Positions 45,190 through 56,319 are shown, counted from the first letter of the stretch. The stretch is 64,000 bases of DNA from Acanthosepion esculentum (GCA_964036315.1 OZ038492.1:40894095-40958094); one strand, 5' to 3'. Program-made: numbers and translations. The notes: generated by a model from the letters alone, not told the origin.

Positions 45190-47435
45190 TTTGAACATTG
45201 CATTCTGTTATATATATATTTGACTGAAGTCCATGTTAATATGATTTGGAGGAGGAGGAGGTTTTTCTTCAATTTTTTCTTTTAATTGTATTGAAACAAG
45301 AAATGACAAACTCCTCAAAATAAACAGTTCTGTTGTTCTTGATTGACCATACACACCCAACATGTAGATGAACATATATGCAATGAAATGGATACATATT
45401 AATCCACACTAGGTGCATCAATACATGAATATATTCTCTATGGTCTATATCCCTTCAGGATGTAGGCGATCATGGATGTCCACAATTTCCTATCCTCTAT
45501 GTATTTTTTGTCTTTTTGATATCTCTCCTAATCACTGTTCAGCCAACCAGTTACAAATGCTTTTTAGGTAGATTATTCACCGCTTTCCTGTATCCCTCTT
45601 GTATTCAATATCTTGTGAGTGTCACATTCTTCAAGCCTTCTTTCCTCATTATGCATCCTAATATATACAGAAAGAGAGAGAGAGTTGAGTAGGGAAACTT
45701 GGATGATATTAATTGTTCTTAATTTATATAAATGTTGCATTCTTTTTGCTGTTACTATCTATAAAAGCAATTCATTGGAGATTAATATATGTGTGTTTGT
45801 GAGAATTTACTAAATTTTGATGAATACATGCTGAATAGAGTGAGAGATACAAGTAAAAAACAGAAGATCGATGTTATCATTTTTTTATTTATTTATTATA
45901 CAGGTGCACACTGAAAATCTGTAGCAGAATTATTCTTTTTCAATATACTTTAGTGACATTTGTTTTAGAAAATTCATCATGTAATGTCAAACTTAATCAT
46001 TTGAATGTGGAAAGAGATTTCTCAGAGAAGAAATTTTTAATTTTCAACCGACCTTTTGTGAAACGAATGTAAGATAGTCAAAAAAATAAAAAAAAGTTGC
46101 TTATTTTTATTTTTAATTTCAATAAATCCAGAGATTTATGTTCTTTTAAGATATTTTTAAAATTAACTATTTCGTTTTTAAATTCTTTTAATTCATATCT
46201 GTAAAAAAAATTTTAAATTAAAAACATGTATGAGGTTTTTAAACACATGCAGTCAATAAATCGAGTCAATTTTAGTAAACCTTTTTCATACAGTTTTTAA
46301 ATTTTCATATCCGAATTTGATGTCTATTTAATTATTTTCCTTTTAAAAAAAAATTCCACCCCCAAACAAGTGCATTTTTTTCTTGATTTTTACTTTAATT
46401 CATCTTTTGTGTAACAAAATAATTTAAAAAGAAGAATCAGAGAAAATTTAAATAATATATACATTAAACTTAAATGTCAGCAGCAACTCCCACCGAGAAA
46501 ATACTTTTTAATAAATCTGGATATAAAAATATTTAAAAAAAATATCTCCTTTCTTTTCTTTCTTTTTTTCTGCTTGTAAAAAGAAAGAAAGAAAACATTT
46601 TTTAACAAAAATAAATTCTAATAAAAATGAATTAAAAAAAAAGAATTGCATATCTGTCTAGGTTGTGATATTTATTTTTCCGAGAAAATTATGCACACAT
46701 TCAACTCCCAAAAAGTGATTTCTTGATTGACGTTAAAAAAAAAAAAAAATAATGATGCAAATTAAGAAATAATAAATAAAACAAAAATGCTTCTAGAAAA
46801 TGTTAAAAACATTGGCTTAAGCAATTCTTTAAAACATAATGATGAAAAAAATGCTTCTCCCTTCCCTTAAAAAGTATTCTTATTGCTTTGTATCTGTTGT
46901 AGATAGTTGATAAAGACAGAGTACCTTGCTACGTGGGGATCAGGATTATTAAGCATTGGAGGCAAGCTTCTGGATACCTTTGTGTCATATTGGCCTCAAG
47001 TATTGGGATGCAATTTAATTAATTCTTGAGGCAGTTTTCCTGCATGGCTTCCACTTGGTGTTTAAAGTACTCAAAATTTAATTACATGGATATGTATATA
47101 AATTATATGTATATATAAGACATTAGGCTTGTCTGCTACTAATGGAAAAAGAAAAAACAAAAATATGGCAAATGTCCTCTCCCTACTAAAATGTCAAAAA
47201 AACTTTTGAAGATGCTTTTTGCAAAAAGAATCAACAATGTAAACTGGGAAATGTGTAGAATTGTCTTCCTAGCAGCCAAATAACTTCAAAAAAGTGCTTG
47301 TAAAATTCTTAACTCATCCTGCCAGCATTTTTTTTCATGTGTGTGTGTGAGGGTATTTGAAACTCAAATGATATATATGTGTGTGTATGTGCGTGTGTAG
47401 GTAATGAGAAAAAGTGGAAAAGCCATAATTACATG
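45190..47435. other. AT-rich non-coding stretch
   Basis: No gene recognised. 46080-46800 is unusually A/T-homopolymer rich. 45450-45560 resembles 34665-34740 (CTATATCCCTTCAGGATGTA / CTATATCCCTTCAAGGCATG, then GGCGATCATGG / GGATAATCATGG and CACAATTTCCTATCC / CACAACTTCCTGTCC), a short dispersed repeat. Confidence 0.45.
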
Positions 47436-47439
47436 TGTT

Positions 47440-47508
47440 TCGGTTTGCTGTGCCTAGAGCCTGTTTCCTCAGGTTAGAATGAAAGACAAAACTGTATATA
47501 ATGAAAAA

Positions 47509-47548
<40 letters not shown>

Positions 47549-47680
47549 CAAACTGACAGACACTTTCTGATATTTAGTCATCGGAGGTAATTTGATTTAT
47601 GATTCCCATCATACCCTCAAAGATCCCATTTTTCCTGCATACAATTTTGTCTTTCATTCTAACTGGAGGAAGCAGATGAA
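47440..47680. repeat. Inverted repeat pair around (TA)n
   Basis: AGGTTAGAATGAAAGACAAA (47473) is reversed as TTTTGTCTTTCATTCTAACT (47643). The ~130-bp loop includes (TA)n at 47518-47547. Just outside the left arm the minus strand has CCTGAGGAAAC...CCGAAACACATG, another terminal-type motif. Confidence 0.65.
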
Positions 47681-47753
47681 ATGTGTCGTTTATAACTCCT
47701 CCACTTTGTCTCATTATTTTCAGTTTTGTTTCTAATACTATTACACACACACA

Positions 47754-47800
47754 TACACACACACTCACAGAGAGAGAGAGAGAGAGAGAGTGAGAGAGAG
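47754..47800. repeat. (CA)n(GA)n microsatellite
   Basis: CA run then about 15 AG units. Confidence 0.9.
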
Positions 47801-48235
47801 ATTGTCCTATTGCGTTTACAGAATGTAGGTGTAAAAAGCCAATGAGAGAAATTTGAAAAGCAGAATAAGAATTGATATTTATTGTACATTTTTAGGCCAT
47901 TGCAAAAATAGAAGGGCAAGAAAAATCTTTTAAATCATAATTTTCAGACAAGTCTGTGTCCTTTCTCATGAAAAAAAAAGGAAGTGAGTTGGACATTGTT
48001 TTAGGGAAAAGTGGGTTATTTTGCTCACATGTAGAGATTCATTTATTTGCACATGTGTAAAACGACCCCCCCTTCACGAAAATGTCTAACTTCATTTTAT
48101 TTCTCATTGAGAAAGTACACAGGAGTGTCTGAAAATTCCAATTTTCAACATTTTTCTTGTGCTTCTATTTCATCTAATGGCCTACACAACATATATTATT
48201 ATTAATATTATTATCCTTTCAGTTTGTATTTCTTT

Positions 48236-48630
48236 GCTTACGGCCACATCATGTTGAAACACCAGTTCTCGTACTAACACTGAAGTTAAGCAACGTCAAG
48301 CTTGTTCAGTACCTAGATGGCTGAGCACTTGTTTGGGAATACCATGCACTGTAAGCTTGGATGTGCAGTTGGTGTAATGTACAATGGCTTGGAATTGTTA
48401 TTAGGAGAGCAGAGTTCCAATTCCAGTTGACTTCATTATATTGACTTATGCACAAATACCTTTGGGAAAGGTATGAATCCACCTCTTTTTCCCCCAGCTA
48501 TGGACTAAATATTAAGACTTGTATAACTAAATTTTTATTATTTAAAAAAAATTCTTACAATTTAAAAATATTCTCTGGTTGTAAATAATCTGCAAAGGGT
48601 TGTTAAGTCATAAAAAACAAATCAATCAAA
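48236..48630 (+). mobile_element. 5S rRNA-headed chimeric SINE, copy E (best 5S head)
   Basis: The head spans 48236-48357: GCTTACGGCCACATCATGTT, CACTGAAGTTAAGCAACGTC, TTCAGTACCTAGATGGCTGA, TTTGGGAATACCATGCACTG, closing TAAGCTT, i.e. nearly every landmark of metazoan 5S rRNA in order. Then come GCAGTTGGTGTAATGTACAA (box A), GCAGAGTTCCAATTCCAG (box B), the body, and a tail ending AGTCATAAAAAACAAATC. Confidence 0.85.
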
Positions 48631-48657
48631 TTGAATTTCTCTCATCAGCCTACTACA

Positions 48658-48658
<1 letters not shown>

Positions 48659-48712
<54 letters not shown>

Positions 48713-48725
48713 TTATTTATTTACT
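48659..48725. repeat. (TA)n(TTTA)n microsatellite
   Basis: About 24 TA units then (TTTA)n. Confidence 0.95.
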
Positions 48726-48729
48726 ATGT

Positions 48730-51285
48730 CAAGTTTTATTATTCAAGTCAATGTTTTCACAATAAAATTGGTATGAACAAACCAAAGTTACTAAAATTTT
48801 CAGGATACTGTTATATTTATATGAACAATATATCATGCGAGTTTCAGCTTATAATATCTAACTATGTAAAAATATTGATAATTTTTCTTGGGGGTGGTGT
48901 CAAGTTTTATTATGCAAACAGTGTGCAACATAAAGTCTTATTTATAAACTCTAAAGATGTAGACCATAGAAACATATATTTAATTAATACAATATCCCAT
49001 ATACCTGTGTAAATTATTCTTTTATTAATTTACATTTTAATATGGGCATGTTGACTTTCTATAACCTTCATCAGTCTTTCATTCATTGTTTTTCTTAACT
49101 TTTCTACTCTTTTATAACTTTAACATTACTTGTAGCAGTTTTTTCTTGCTTCCCAGCGATCTTCCTTTCTTGAATACTGTTTTCCAGTCTCACATGCATC
49201 TTCTTTTTTTTTCTTTTTCTTTTTTTTTTTTGTAATGATGGGCTAAATGTTTTCTATTGGAGGAGGTTGGAAACTTTTCCATTAATTTGGTTTCTTCAAA
49301 ACCTTTTTGTTGGGCAAGAATGTGAAGGACATCATCTTGCCTGATTATATTCATTAGCAGTGGAAGACTGGGCCTAAAAATATCCATTGCCAGGAGACAA
49401 AGGGGTCACCCCCAACTATAATGCTATCATTTAATTTTCATAATGAATAAATAAAAATTTCCAAAAATACAGGCAAAAAAAATATTTTTGTTGAAAAAAA
49501 TGTGTATTTCTTACTAATTACAGTTTACATGTAGATAACAAATGTAAATTGAGAATTTTATAATTGAATTATTTATTTTTTTAAAATTTTAAGTAATTTT
49601 AAATTGTTTACTGCACAATTTACAGATTAACAGATAGTTCAAAAGTGCAACAGAGCATTGCATGCAGTTCCCTATATTAAGAGTGATTGTTGGATCCATT
49701 AGATGATTGTTTGAATCTGCCAATAATTGCTTTTGCATCCAATTTATCTAACAATTCCTTTTGAGTGGATAGCAATATGTATGATTCCAAATTCTTCTTA
49801 GACAGAAAATTGTCTTTATGATCGTCATCCTTGAAAATGTTCACTCACTGATAGGGTGCAGATGACTTTATAAAGTTCTTATTCATTCTTATTTCTAAAA
49901 CAGTTTGCATTTTTATTTGATATAGGGGGCCCACTCCATGAGAGATCTATTTGCCATTGAGCAAGCTGTCTCCCTGGCCAGTCCGCCACTGTTCATTAGC
50001 TCTTTGAGCTTCTTGGTTGTGACTTTAACATTCAAAAAACGTCTTGCATTCTTTGCAATTATCAAAGCATTTATGCCAGTATCAACTTTGAAGGGATCTA
50101 TAATTTTACTGTCTGCAAAATAAACCCAAAATATTACTCCGACTCCTATTGTCTTCTAAGTGATATCAGTTGACAATTTGATTTAAGGATCCAGCCTCTA
50201 GCCCTATATAGCTTTATATTCATAACTAAAAATTACTGCTGAGAAATCAGTTTCCATGTACTTTTTTGTCTAACCTACACGTTTTCTCTTTGTGATATTT
50301 ACTTAAAAGTCGTAGTTTGGTTGCTTTCATGTCTTTACCCAATGTTCCCAATATTCTACCATCTTTTCTCTCTGTTTACATTCACAACACCAGCATCTTT
50401 AAGTATTTTCTTGCTGGTCCATCCACTTATCATGTTCATTACCATTTTAATTTTTCTCAAATCTCTTTCTTTTTTGACATTCTTAAAGCCAATTTTTTTT
50501 CTTGTTCTTATCTTGCCAATATTTTCAATTTCTTTTTTGATTGTTCTTTGATGTCTGTTCAAATTTATTGTAATCTCCAACATCGTTTTCCATCACTCAA
50601 TAACTTTATAATTTCTTGTTTCGCTTTTGAGATTATATCTTTCTTACAACACATGGCAATCTTTATATATGTCAAATAAAAAAAATAAATATAAATATAT
50701 ATACTATTATGTATATTTATTTATAAAATGATGAATAACCCTTGAGTTGTATAATATATAAGTTATGTAAATATTTCTAATAAAAACTGATATTTTAAGC
50801 TGAAATTCACTTGGTATATTTATCATATAAATATATCCTGAAAATTTTGCCAATATTATTGTGAAAACTGACTTGCATTATAAAATCTGACATAGTGTAT
50901 GAAAGAAATTGCCTTTGAAAATATTAACACATTCAAAAATAAATTTTTTAAAAATCACTTAAAAATTAATAGATAACCCAACTAAAAAATGAGGAGATCA
51001 TAAAATCTTAAAACTTCATATTGTTTTTAAAGAGATAGTCACATGGTTTCATGTAACATAGAACTATATCTATAAATGGTCAAGCAACAGGCAAGTTTGG
51101 AGAATTTAAAATATAATTTGTACTTTTAATAACACATTTTGATCTGTGTGGCTGATGTATACTTTTTTAAATTTTTTCTTGATGAAGTCAAAAAGACAAT
51201 CAGAAGTTAAAAGAACAAAACATGGGGGCAAAAATGTTTAATATTGGACATTTCCTTAAAAGTATTTTCTTGGAAATTTTTCATT
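48730..51285. other. Non-coding stretch with short repeat fragments
   Basis: 49355-49420 (GTGGAAGACTGGGCC ... GGGGTCACCCCC) and 49925-50010 (GGGGGCCCACTCCATG ... GGCCAGTCCGCCACTG) look like oppositely oriented ends of one repeat type with a 'gtggcggactggcc' terminus. The remainder is AT-rich; short frames at 50317-50679 are T-rich artefacts. Confidence 0.4.
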
Positions 51286-51288
51286 TTC

Positions 51289-51795
51289 AAAAAGCAAACA
51301 AACTAGAAAGTGAAGAATTCAAAGAGGCTGAAATAGTTTTTTTTAGTTCTGATGCAATTAAAAAGATTTTAAATAAAATATCTCAAATTTCACATTAAAA
51401 AATTAACAAGGAAATGTTTTTACAAATTTAAATTTTGTACCGTTTTTTTCTAGTACGATTGTAACAAAATAGAAAAATAGTATATTAATTAAAATTACAA
51501 AGGCAAAATATCGTTTCCTCTTTAAATACACATTTTTGTCAATAGAGAAAATAAGAGAAAAAGATATTTTGCCTTTGTAATTTTAATTAAAATACTATTT
51601 TTCTATTTTGTTACAATCGTACTAGAAAAAAACGGTACAAAATTTAAATTTGTAAAAACATTTCCTTTGTAATTTTTTTTAGTGTGAAATTTGAGATATT
51701 TTATTTGTTATTTAACATCTTTTTAATTGCATTAGAACTAAAAAAAAGTATTTCAGCCTCTTTGAATTCTTCACTTTCTAGTTTGTTTGCTTTTG
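51289..51795. repeat. ~0.5-kb near-perfect palindrome
   Basis: The left arm (51289-51518: AAGCAAACAAACTAGAAAGT ... AAAATTACAAAGGCAAAATA) is reversed at 51564-51795 (TATTTTGCCTTTGTAATTTT ... ACTTTCTAGTTTGTTTGCTT) with only scattered mismatches over ~225 bp and a ~45-nt loop. A ~28-bp direct repeat (ATAGAGAAAATAAGAGAAAA at 51542, ATAGAAAAAATAAGAGAAAA at 51800) brackets the right arm. No coding content. Confidence 0.92.
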
Positions 51796-52499
51796 TTGAT
51801 AGAAAAAATAAGAGAAAAAAAAGTGATTTATTTTCATTAATATCTGTGTAGATGGTAAGTTTTCATGTTTTCTAAATAATTTATTTAGATACACGAGAAT
51901 TGTCCTTTCAACCAGAAATAATAAAATATAAGTTAGCAATATCATCCAGTAGAAGTTCTGAAACATGAATATATCTAGATCTATCATTTTATTTCCAGTG
52001 CCAGGCAGGTGTGGATTATTAATAATAGTCATGTAGAAGTTGTAATAAGTGATTTTGAAAAGTCCAGATTTTAAGTAATCCTCTTTAGGAATTTTTCCAT
52101 AACTTATTTCTTTACTAGTAGAATAGAGTACAATGACTTTAGTTACTAAAAAGAAACATATGGAATAATAAAATTTAAGTTCTAAGTTGCCAATTATTAC
52201 AGGATTCTTATTTTTCTAAGCTGAAATGGAAGTCTGTTAACATGAAGATCATAATGATATTAAAGCATATACATATATGGTCATATAAAGTTTAATTAGG
52301 AATAATCAGTAGTAAATTTAAAATATGTTTTTATTAAATTTATGTAATTACATGCATACTGTTGTCATCTTTCTTAACAATAGGCTTCATGTAGATAGTC
52401 TAAATAATGATAAATCTTTATCCTAGAAAATCAAAGAGAAATTATGTTTCATTACATTTTTAAATAATAAATGAAATTAGGTTATTCTGTGAAAATCCC

Positions 52500-52500
<1 letters not shown>

Positions 52501-52538
<38 letters not shown>

Positions 52539-52539
52539 T
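52501..52539. repeat. (TAA)n microsatellite
   Basis: About 13 TAA units. Confidence 0.95.
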
Positions 52540-52618
52540 TTGGCAAATTATAGATAAAATAGTTAAATAATGAGGTTTTTCAATGGAATATAAGTGCGTG
52601 TGTGTGTGTGTGTGTATG

Positions 52619-52620
<2 letters not shown>

Positions 52621-52676
<56 letters not shown>
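52621..52676. repeat. (TA)n microsatellite
   Basis: About 26 TA units; the mariner below is inserted at its right end. Confidence 0.95.
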
Positions 52677-52679
<3 letters not shown>

Positions 52680-53473
52680 TACGATGGATAAATTGTCATC
52701 TAAATTACGCTAAAATGAAAATACCACTGCGATCTCATTTTAACAGATATATTTACCAAAATTACACAAAAATATCTTAAAAGAGTAAATTTGTTCAATA
52801 AAATCTCCATTGGTTTCAACTGTGGTCTCCAGACGACTTTGTAATCTTCTGCATTTCTTCTGGATGGTCTCCTTGTTTAATTTGGTGAATGTTGCCATAA
52901 TCCTTGACTTTTAGTTCACCTTTGGTGTTACAAGGAGTTTTGTTGGCTCTCACTCAACTGTGCCCCCACACATAATAATCAAGGAGAGTTAGTCGGCCAG
53001 ATGTAAGGGGTGATGTAGTTGCAGAAATTGTCTGACAGCCATGACGGCTTTCTCCTGCTTGTGTGGCATGGTACAGAGTACTGTTGCCAAGCATTGGGTC
53101 TTCCAATAGCCACCCTCTTGACCCATGGCAGCCCTACCTTTTCAAGGCACCGTCACCAACAAATTCAAGAGTTCTTTTCTTATCAAAATATCAGGATCAC
53201 TTTTCCAATCACCATTAGACGCACCCAACTCCTTCTGAATCCTCTGCACTGCCCTCAGATTGACACCCAAAGACTCTGAAATGATCATATTGCCAGGCAT
53301 TACAGTATGGTGTTTCCAAATTTATGGCTGAGTCAATTGCATCATGGTGCTCTTTTTCTCACTGATGGTGTCCAAGTTACCCTACTATACTGTGCAATCA
53401 AGAAAATGAAGAACAAGTAACACACATATGCAAAATAAAGATCATAAAATGGTGACAGTTTACTCGTCATACC

Positions 53474-53474
<1 letters not shown>
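52677..53474 (-). mobile_element. Decayed, shortened mariner (DD37D-like)
   Basis: The termini TGGTACGATGGATAAATTGT and (reverse of right) TGGTATGACGAGTAAACTGT are inverted repeats with TA outside. Minus-strand remnants: TISATTSPLTSGRLTLLDYY (~53030-52970), the PPTSPD.NPLDYYVWG region in eroded form, then NKTPCNTKGELKVKDYG (~52945-52885) and QWRFY (~52810). At ~0.8 kb against ~1.3 kb it has lost the N-terminal part and is dead. Confidence 0.7.

Positions 53475-53475
<1 letters not shown>

Positions 53476-53521
<46 letters not shown>
53476..53521. repeat. (TA)n microsatellite
   Basis: About 22 TA units immediately right of the mariner. Confidence 0.95.
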
Positions 53522-53525
<4 letters not shown>

Positions 53526-53676
53526 ATTTAGAAAAGATTCATTTTGACATGTTTCCCTGACCAAATAGTGTCCTCAAAAAATATTCATGGTGTGTTAAAG
53601 TTTCTAACAATTTTGTTATTTGATTACTCCCAGCTTTGTTGCGAGTTTAACAAATACTTTTTTAAATAGCTGTTTA

Positions 53677-54132
53677 TCATTATTATTATTTATACTATTA
53701 TTATTATTACCATTATTATTATTAATATTATTATTCATAATACTGCTACTATTATTGTTATTATTACTGCTACAACTACTATTATTATTATTATTATTAA
53801 TAATACTACTACTACTGTTATTATTATTATTCATAATACTGCTAGTATTATTGTTATTAGTACTTTTATTATTAATACTACTACTGCTATAATTTTTAAT
53901 ACTACTACTACTGTTATTATTATTAATACTACTGCTCTTATTATTATTACTATTATTATTATTAATACTACTACTACTACTATTATTATTATTAATGCTA
54001 CTACTACTACTACTACTATTATTATTAATAATACTACTATTATTATTACTATGACTATTATTATTAATACTACTACTACTATTATTATAAATACTACTAC
54101 TACTATGATAATTACTACTACTACTATTAGTA
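53677..54132. repeat. (ATT)n/(ACT)n trinucleotide array
   Basis: About 450 bp of ATT, ACT and AAT triplets. Leu- or Asn/Ser-rich open frames on the two strands are artefacts. Confidence 0.95.
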
Positions 54133-54397
54133 GTGCTCTAAATATATATTATAATTAGTATTTAGTTTAATTAAAATATGGTGCACAATTGCCTGGAATT
54201 AATCTACAGAAGATACATTAATTTACATACAAATATGTAATATGTGATTAGGTATTTAAAAAAAAAAAAGAAGAGAAACTAAAAAATAATTTTCATCTAA
54301 GGATTTAAAACTATAGACTTAAACTCTGTATATTTCTAAGATTTTTAACTGGTAATGGTCCCCTAATAGAAATAACGTCCTAATCTTCCATTGAAAG

Positions 54398-54810
54398 GCT
54401 TACAGCCATACCATGTTGAAACAGCCCTTTTTGCATCATCACTTAAGTTAAGCACTGATGAGCCTGGTCAGTACCTAGTTGAGTGACTGTTTGGAAATAC
54501 CAGGTGCTTTAAGCTTGGATGTGCAGGTGGTGTAATGAATAATTGGAAATCAGAGATTCGAGTTTCAGTTGGGTTTGGTATATTACTTTATGCGCAAGTA
54601 CACTTAGGAAAGGTATGAAGTCACGTCTTCTTCTCCAGGCTATGCGTTAATTATTAGTACTTGTATAATTATCAAGCTATAGGTTAATTAATAGGACTTG
54701 TATCAGTAAATCATTATCATCTCCCCAAAAATTCTTACAATCTATAAATATTTTCTAGCTTCAACTAACTTTAATTGAAGTTGATAAAATATAAAATGAA
54801 AAATCAATTA
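54398..54810 (+). mobile_element. 5S rRNA-headed chimeric SINE, copy F
   Basis: GCTTACAGCCATACCATGTT, CACTTAAGTTAAGCACTGAT, GCCTGGTCAGTACCTAGTTG, GGAAATACCAGGTGCTTTAA: a good 5S head. The tRNA-like module follows (GCAGGTGGTGTAATGAATAA, GATTCGAGTTTCAGTTGGG). The body has an internal partial duplication (GGCTATGCGTTAATTATTAG and AGCTATAGGTTAATTAATAG). Confidence 0.8.
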
Positions 54811-55019
54811 AAATGAGCTTGACAATAACAAAAATTGATGAAAAGCCTATATGAGTAAGCAGTAATTGAATTGGTACCCTATTAGTAAAAAATAAAAGTT
54901 ACCTCAATATTCTCATATCCTCAAGGTGAATCCAAATGAGTAAATGAGGGAGGGAGAAGAGAGAGAATTTTAATGGTATAAAAGATGAGTTTATGAGTGT
55001 TTCACCATACATATGTATG

Positions 55020-55052
55020 CCTACACACACACGCACACACACATGCATTATA

Positions 55053-55097
<45 letters not shown>

Positions 55098-55100
55098 ATG

Positions 55101-55184
<84 letters not shown>
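55020..55184. repeat. (CA)n and (TA)n microsatellite block
   Basis: A CA run then three (TA)n blocks with TGTATG breaks. Confidence 0.95.
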
Positions 55185-55186
<2 letters not shown>

Positions 55187-55187
<1 letters not shown>

Positions 55188-55370
55188 CAGTCTATACATA
55201 TTTTGTCTATTTATTTTTATTTTGATTCTCTCATATTTGTATATCAATTTCTTAGTGTCAGTATAAAATTGATGGAGAAAAACCTATGCATACATATATT
55301 TTTCTCATTCCTTTTATTTTCCCCAAGTACTTTCAATCTCATCCAAGATCATCTTCAGGTATGAATTGCC
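55187..55370 (-). repeat. Dispersed repeat S, copy 2 (inverted)
   Basis: The reverse of 55682-55850: CTCATATTTGTATATCAATT, TTTCTTAGTGTCAGTATAAA and TCTCATCCAAGATCATCTTC. With copy 3 it forms an inverted pair around a 310-bp A-rich spacer. Confidence 0.75.
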
Positions 55371-55681
55371 TAGACAATACTAGCTTACTCCAGCACAAAA
55401 ATAATATACACAAACTTTAAATTATAGAAGACCTTTATATAAAAAATTACAGTAAAAAATAAATAAAATCAATTATTAATAACAAAATTCTAAAATGTTT
55501 GTAGCAAAATTTTAAAATATCTGAATTGTAATTGTTTACAACTACAAATAAAATCAATTTTTAATAGAATTTACATAAATTAAATTAACTACCTTATATA
55601 GCAGTAACATTTATCAGATTTAAGAGCATCCATTCTAAGCCATTTTATAACTTACATTAATTGATTTTTTAGCAATTTAAC

Positions 55682-55850
55682 CCTGAAGATGATCTTGGAT
55701 GAGACTGAAAATACTTGTAAAAAACAAGGCATGAGAAAAATTACACCGAATTTCTCCATTAATTTTTTACCAACACTAAGAAATTGATACACAAATATGA
55801 GAGGATCAAAGTAAAAAAAGTTATAATATGTCTAGACATACTTGAATCAA
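55682..55850 (+). repeat. Dispersed repeat S, copy 3
   Basis: CCTGAAGATGATCTTGGATG, GAGACTGAAAATACTTGT, AACACTAAGAAATTGATACA and CAAATATGAGAGGATCAAAG, parallel to 42787-42960. Confidence 0.75.
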
Positions 55851-55888
55851 GATATACTGCTTAAATATATATATATATATATTTTCAT

Positions 55889-55931
55889 CCACAGACAGAC
55901 AGTTTCACTGTTTTACAGCTCATCAGTGTGG
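55889..55931 (-). ncRNA. Type-I hammerhead ribozyme, copy A (core intact)
   Basis: Minus strand, 5' to 3': CCACA, CTGATGA, stem II GCTGT/ACAGT with AAA loop, GAAA, CTGTCTGTC, TGTGG. Stem I is CCACA with TGTGG (5 bp). Stem III is two pairs (A-U, C-G) around a 5-nt loop, ending in the cleavage-site C17 (55894). All conserved core positions (CUGAUGA, GAAA, C17) are present; the first stem II pair is a G-U wobble. Such very short stem III hammerheads are typical of retroelement types and may depend on dimers. Confidence 0.8.
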
Positions 55932-55955
55932 CTAGACATCTGATTGACTCAAGCA

Positions 55956-56007
55956 GGGATTGAAACCCGACTGATTTGGTACAGTTGGAGATTTTATCCT
56001 TAAGCCA
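55956..56007 (-). promoter_or_regulatory. tRNA-like internal pol III promoter (box A and box B)
   Basis: On the minus strand TGGCTTAAGGA (56007-55997) resembles box A and GGGTTTCAATCCC (55968-55956) resembles box B, ~30 nt apart, as in tRNA genes. A tRNA-like head spans about 56020-55945. It would drive transcription through hammerhead A. Confidence 0.6.
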
Positions 56008-56200
56008 TTGGTGCATTGCAGGGATGAAGGTGAATTTAGACGTATTTATTTTTATACAGATATGGCAGTGATTGGAGAACTCAATTCATCTTGACGAAGA
56101 GTCTTGCAACAGTAGCAGTAATAGTCACTGTTTACAAATTCACTTTTCATCCCGAAGAGCTCAACCGAAATAATTTTTTCGTGAGCATGTATATATTGTC

Positions 56201-56247
56201 ATCCACAGACAGACCGTTTCTCTGTTTTGCAACTTATCAGTGTGGAT
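56201..56247 (-). ncRNA. Hammerhead ribozyme, copy B (decayed core)
   Basis: Minus strand: ATCCACA, CTGATAA, GTTGCAAAACAGA, GAAA, CGGTCTGTC, TGTGGAT. Stem I is 7 bp and perfect; stem III and the C17 site are kept. In the core, G8 is changed to A (CTGATAA) and stem II is weakened. G8 takes part in catalysis in known hammerheads, so this copy is probably inactive. Confidence 0.7.
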
Positions 56248-56260
56248 AGACATTCGATTG

Positions 56261-56267
<7 letters not shown>

Positions 56268-56313
<46 letters not shown>
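56268..56313. repeat. (TA)n microsatellite beside the retrozyme
   Basis: About 22 TA units. Confidence 0.95.

Positions 56314-56319
<6 letters not shown>

Larger units (their letters stand above)
55884..56260 (-). mobile_element. Retrozyme-like element: tRNA-like module between two hammerhead repeats
   Basis: Two direct repeats of ~60 bp (55884-55946 and 56198-56260) flank a ~250-bp interior, with (TA)n hugging both outer edges. Each repeat, read on the minus strand, folds as a minimal type-I hammerhead ribozyme. The predicted cleavage sites (55893/55894 and 56207/56208) are 314 nt apart. The interior carries a tRNA-like box A and box B in the same orientation. There is no open frame of note. 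Metazoan and plant retrozymes are known as small non-coding retroelements with terminal hammerheads that give circular RNAs; this copy has the same layout. Being a lone dimer-type insertion, it was probably moved in trans. Alternative: a tRNA-SINE that happens to carry hammerhead ends. Confidence 0.75.

Noticed and set aside
48236..48357. Functional 5S rRNA gene
   Set aside because: The 5S-like head is diverged, truncated in sister copies, and always continues into the SINE body, so it is a retroposed derivative.
49190..50123. Possible piggyBac or other transposase fragments from short frames
   Set aside because: No catalytic or family motif could be recognised; only a short terminal-like repeat is supported.
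53620..53892. Poly-Leu / poly-Asn open frames
   Set aside because: Trinucleotide ATT/ACT array read in frame on the two strands.
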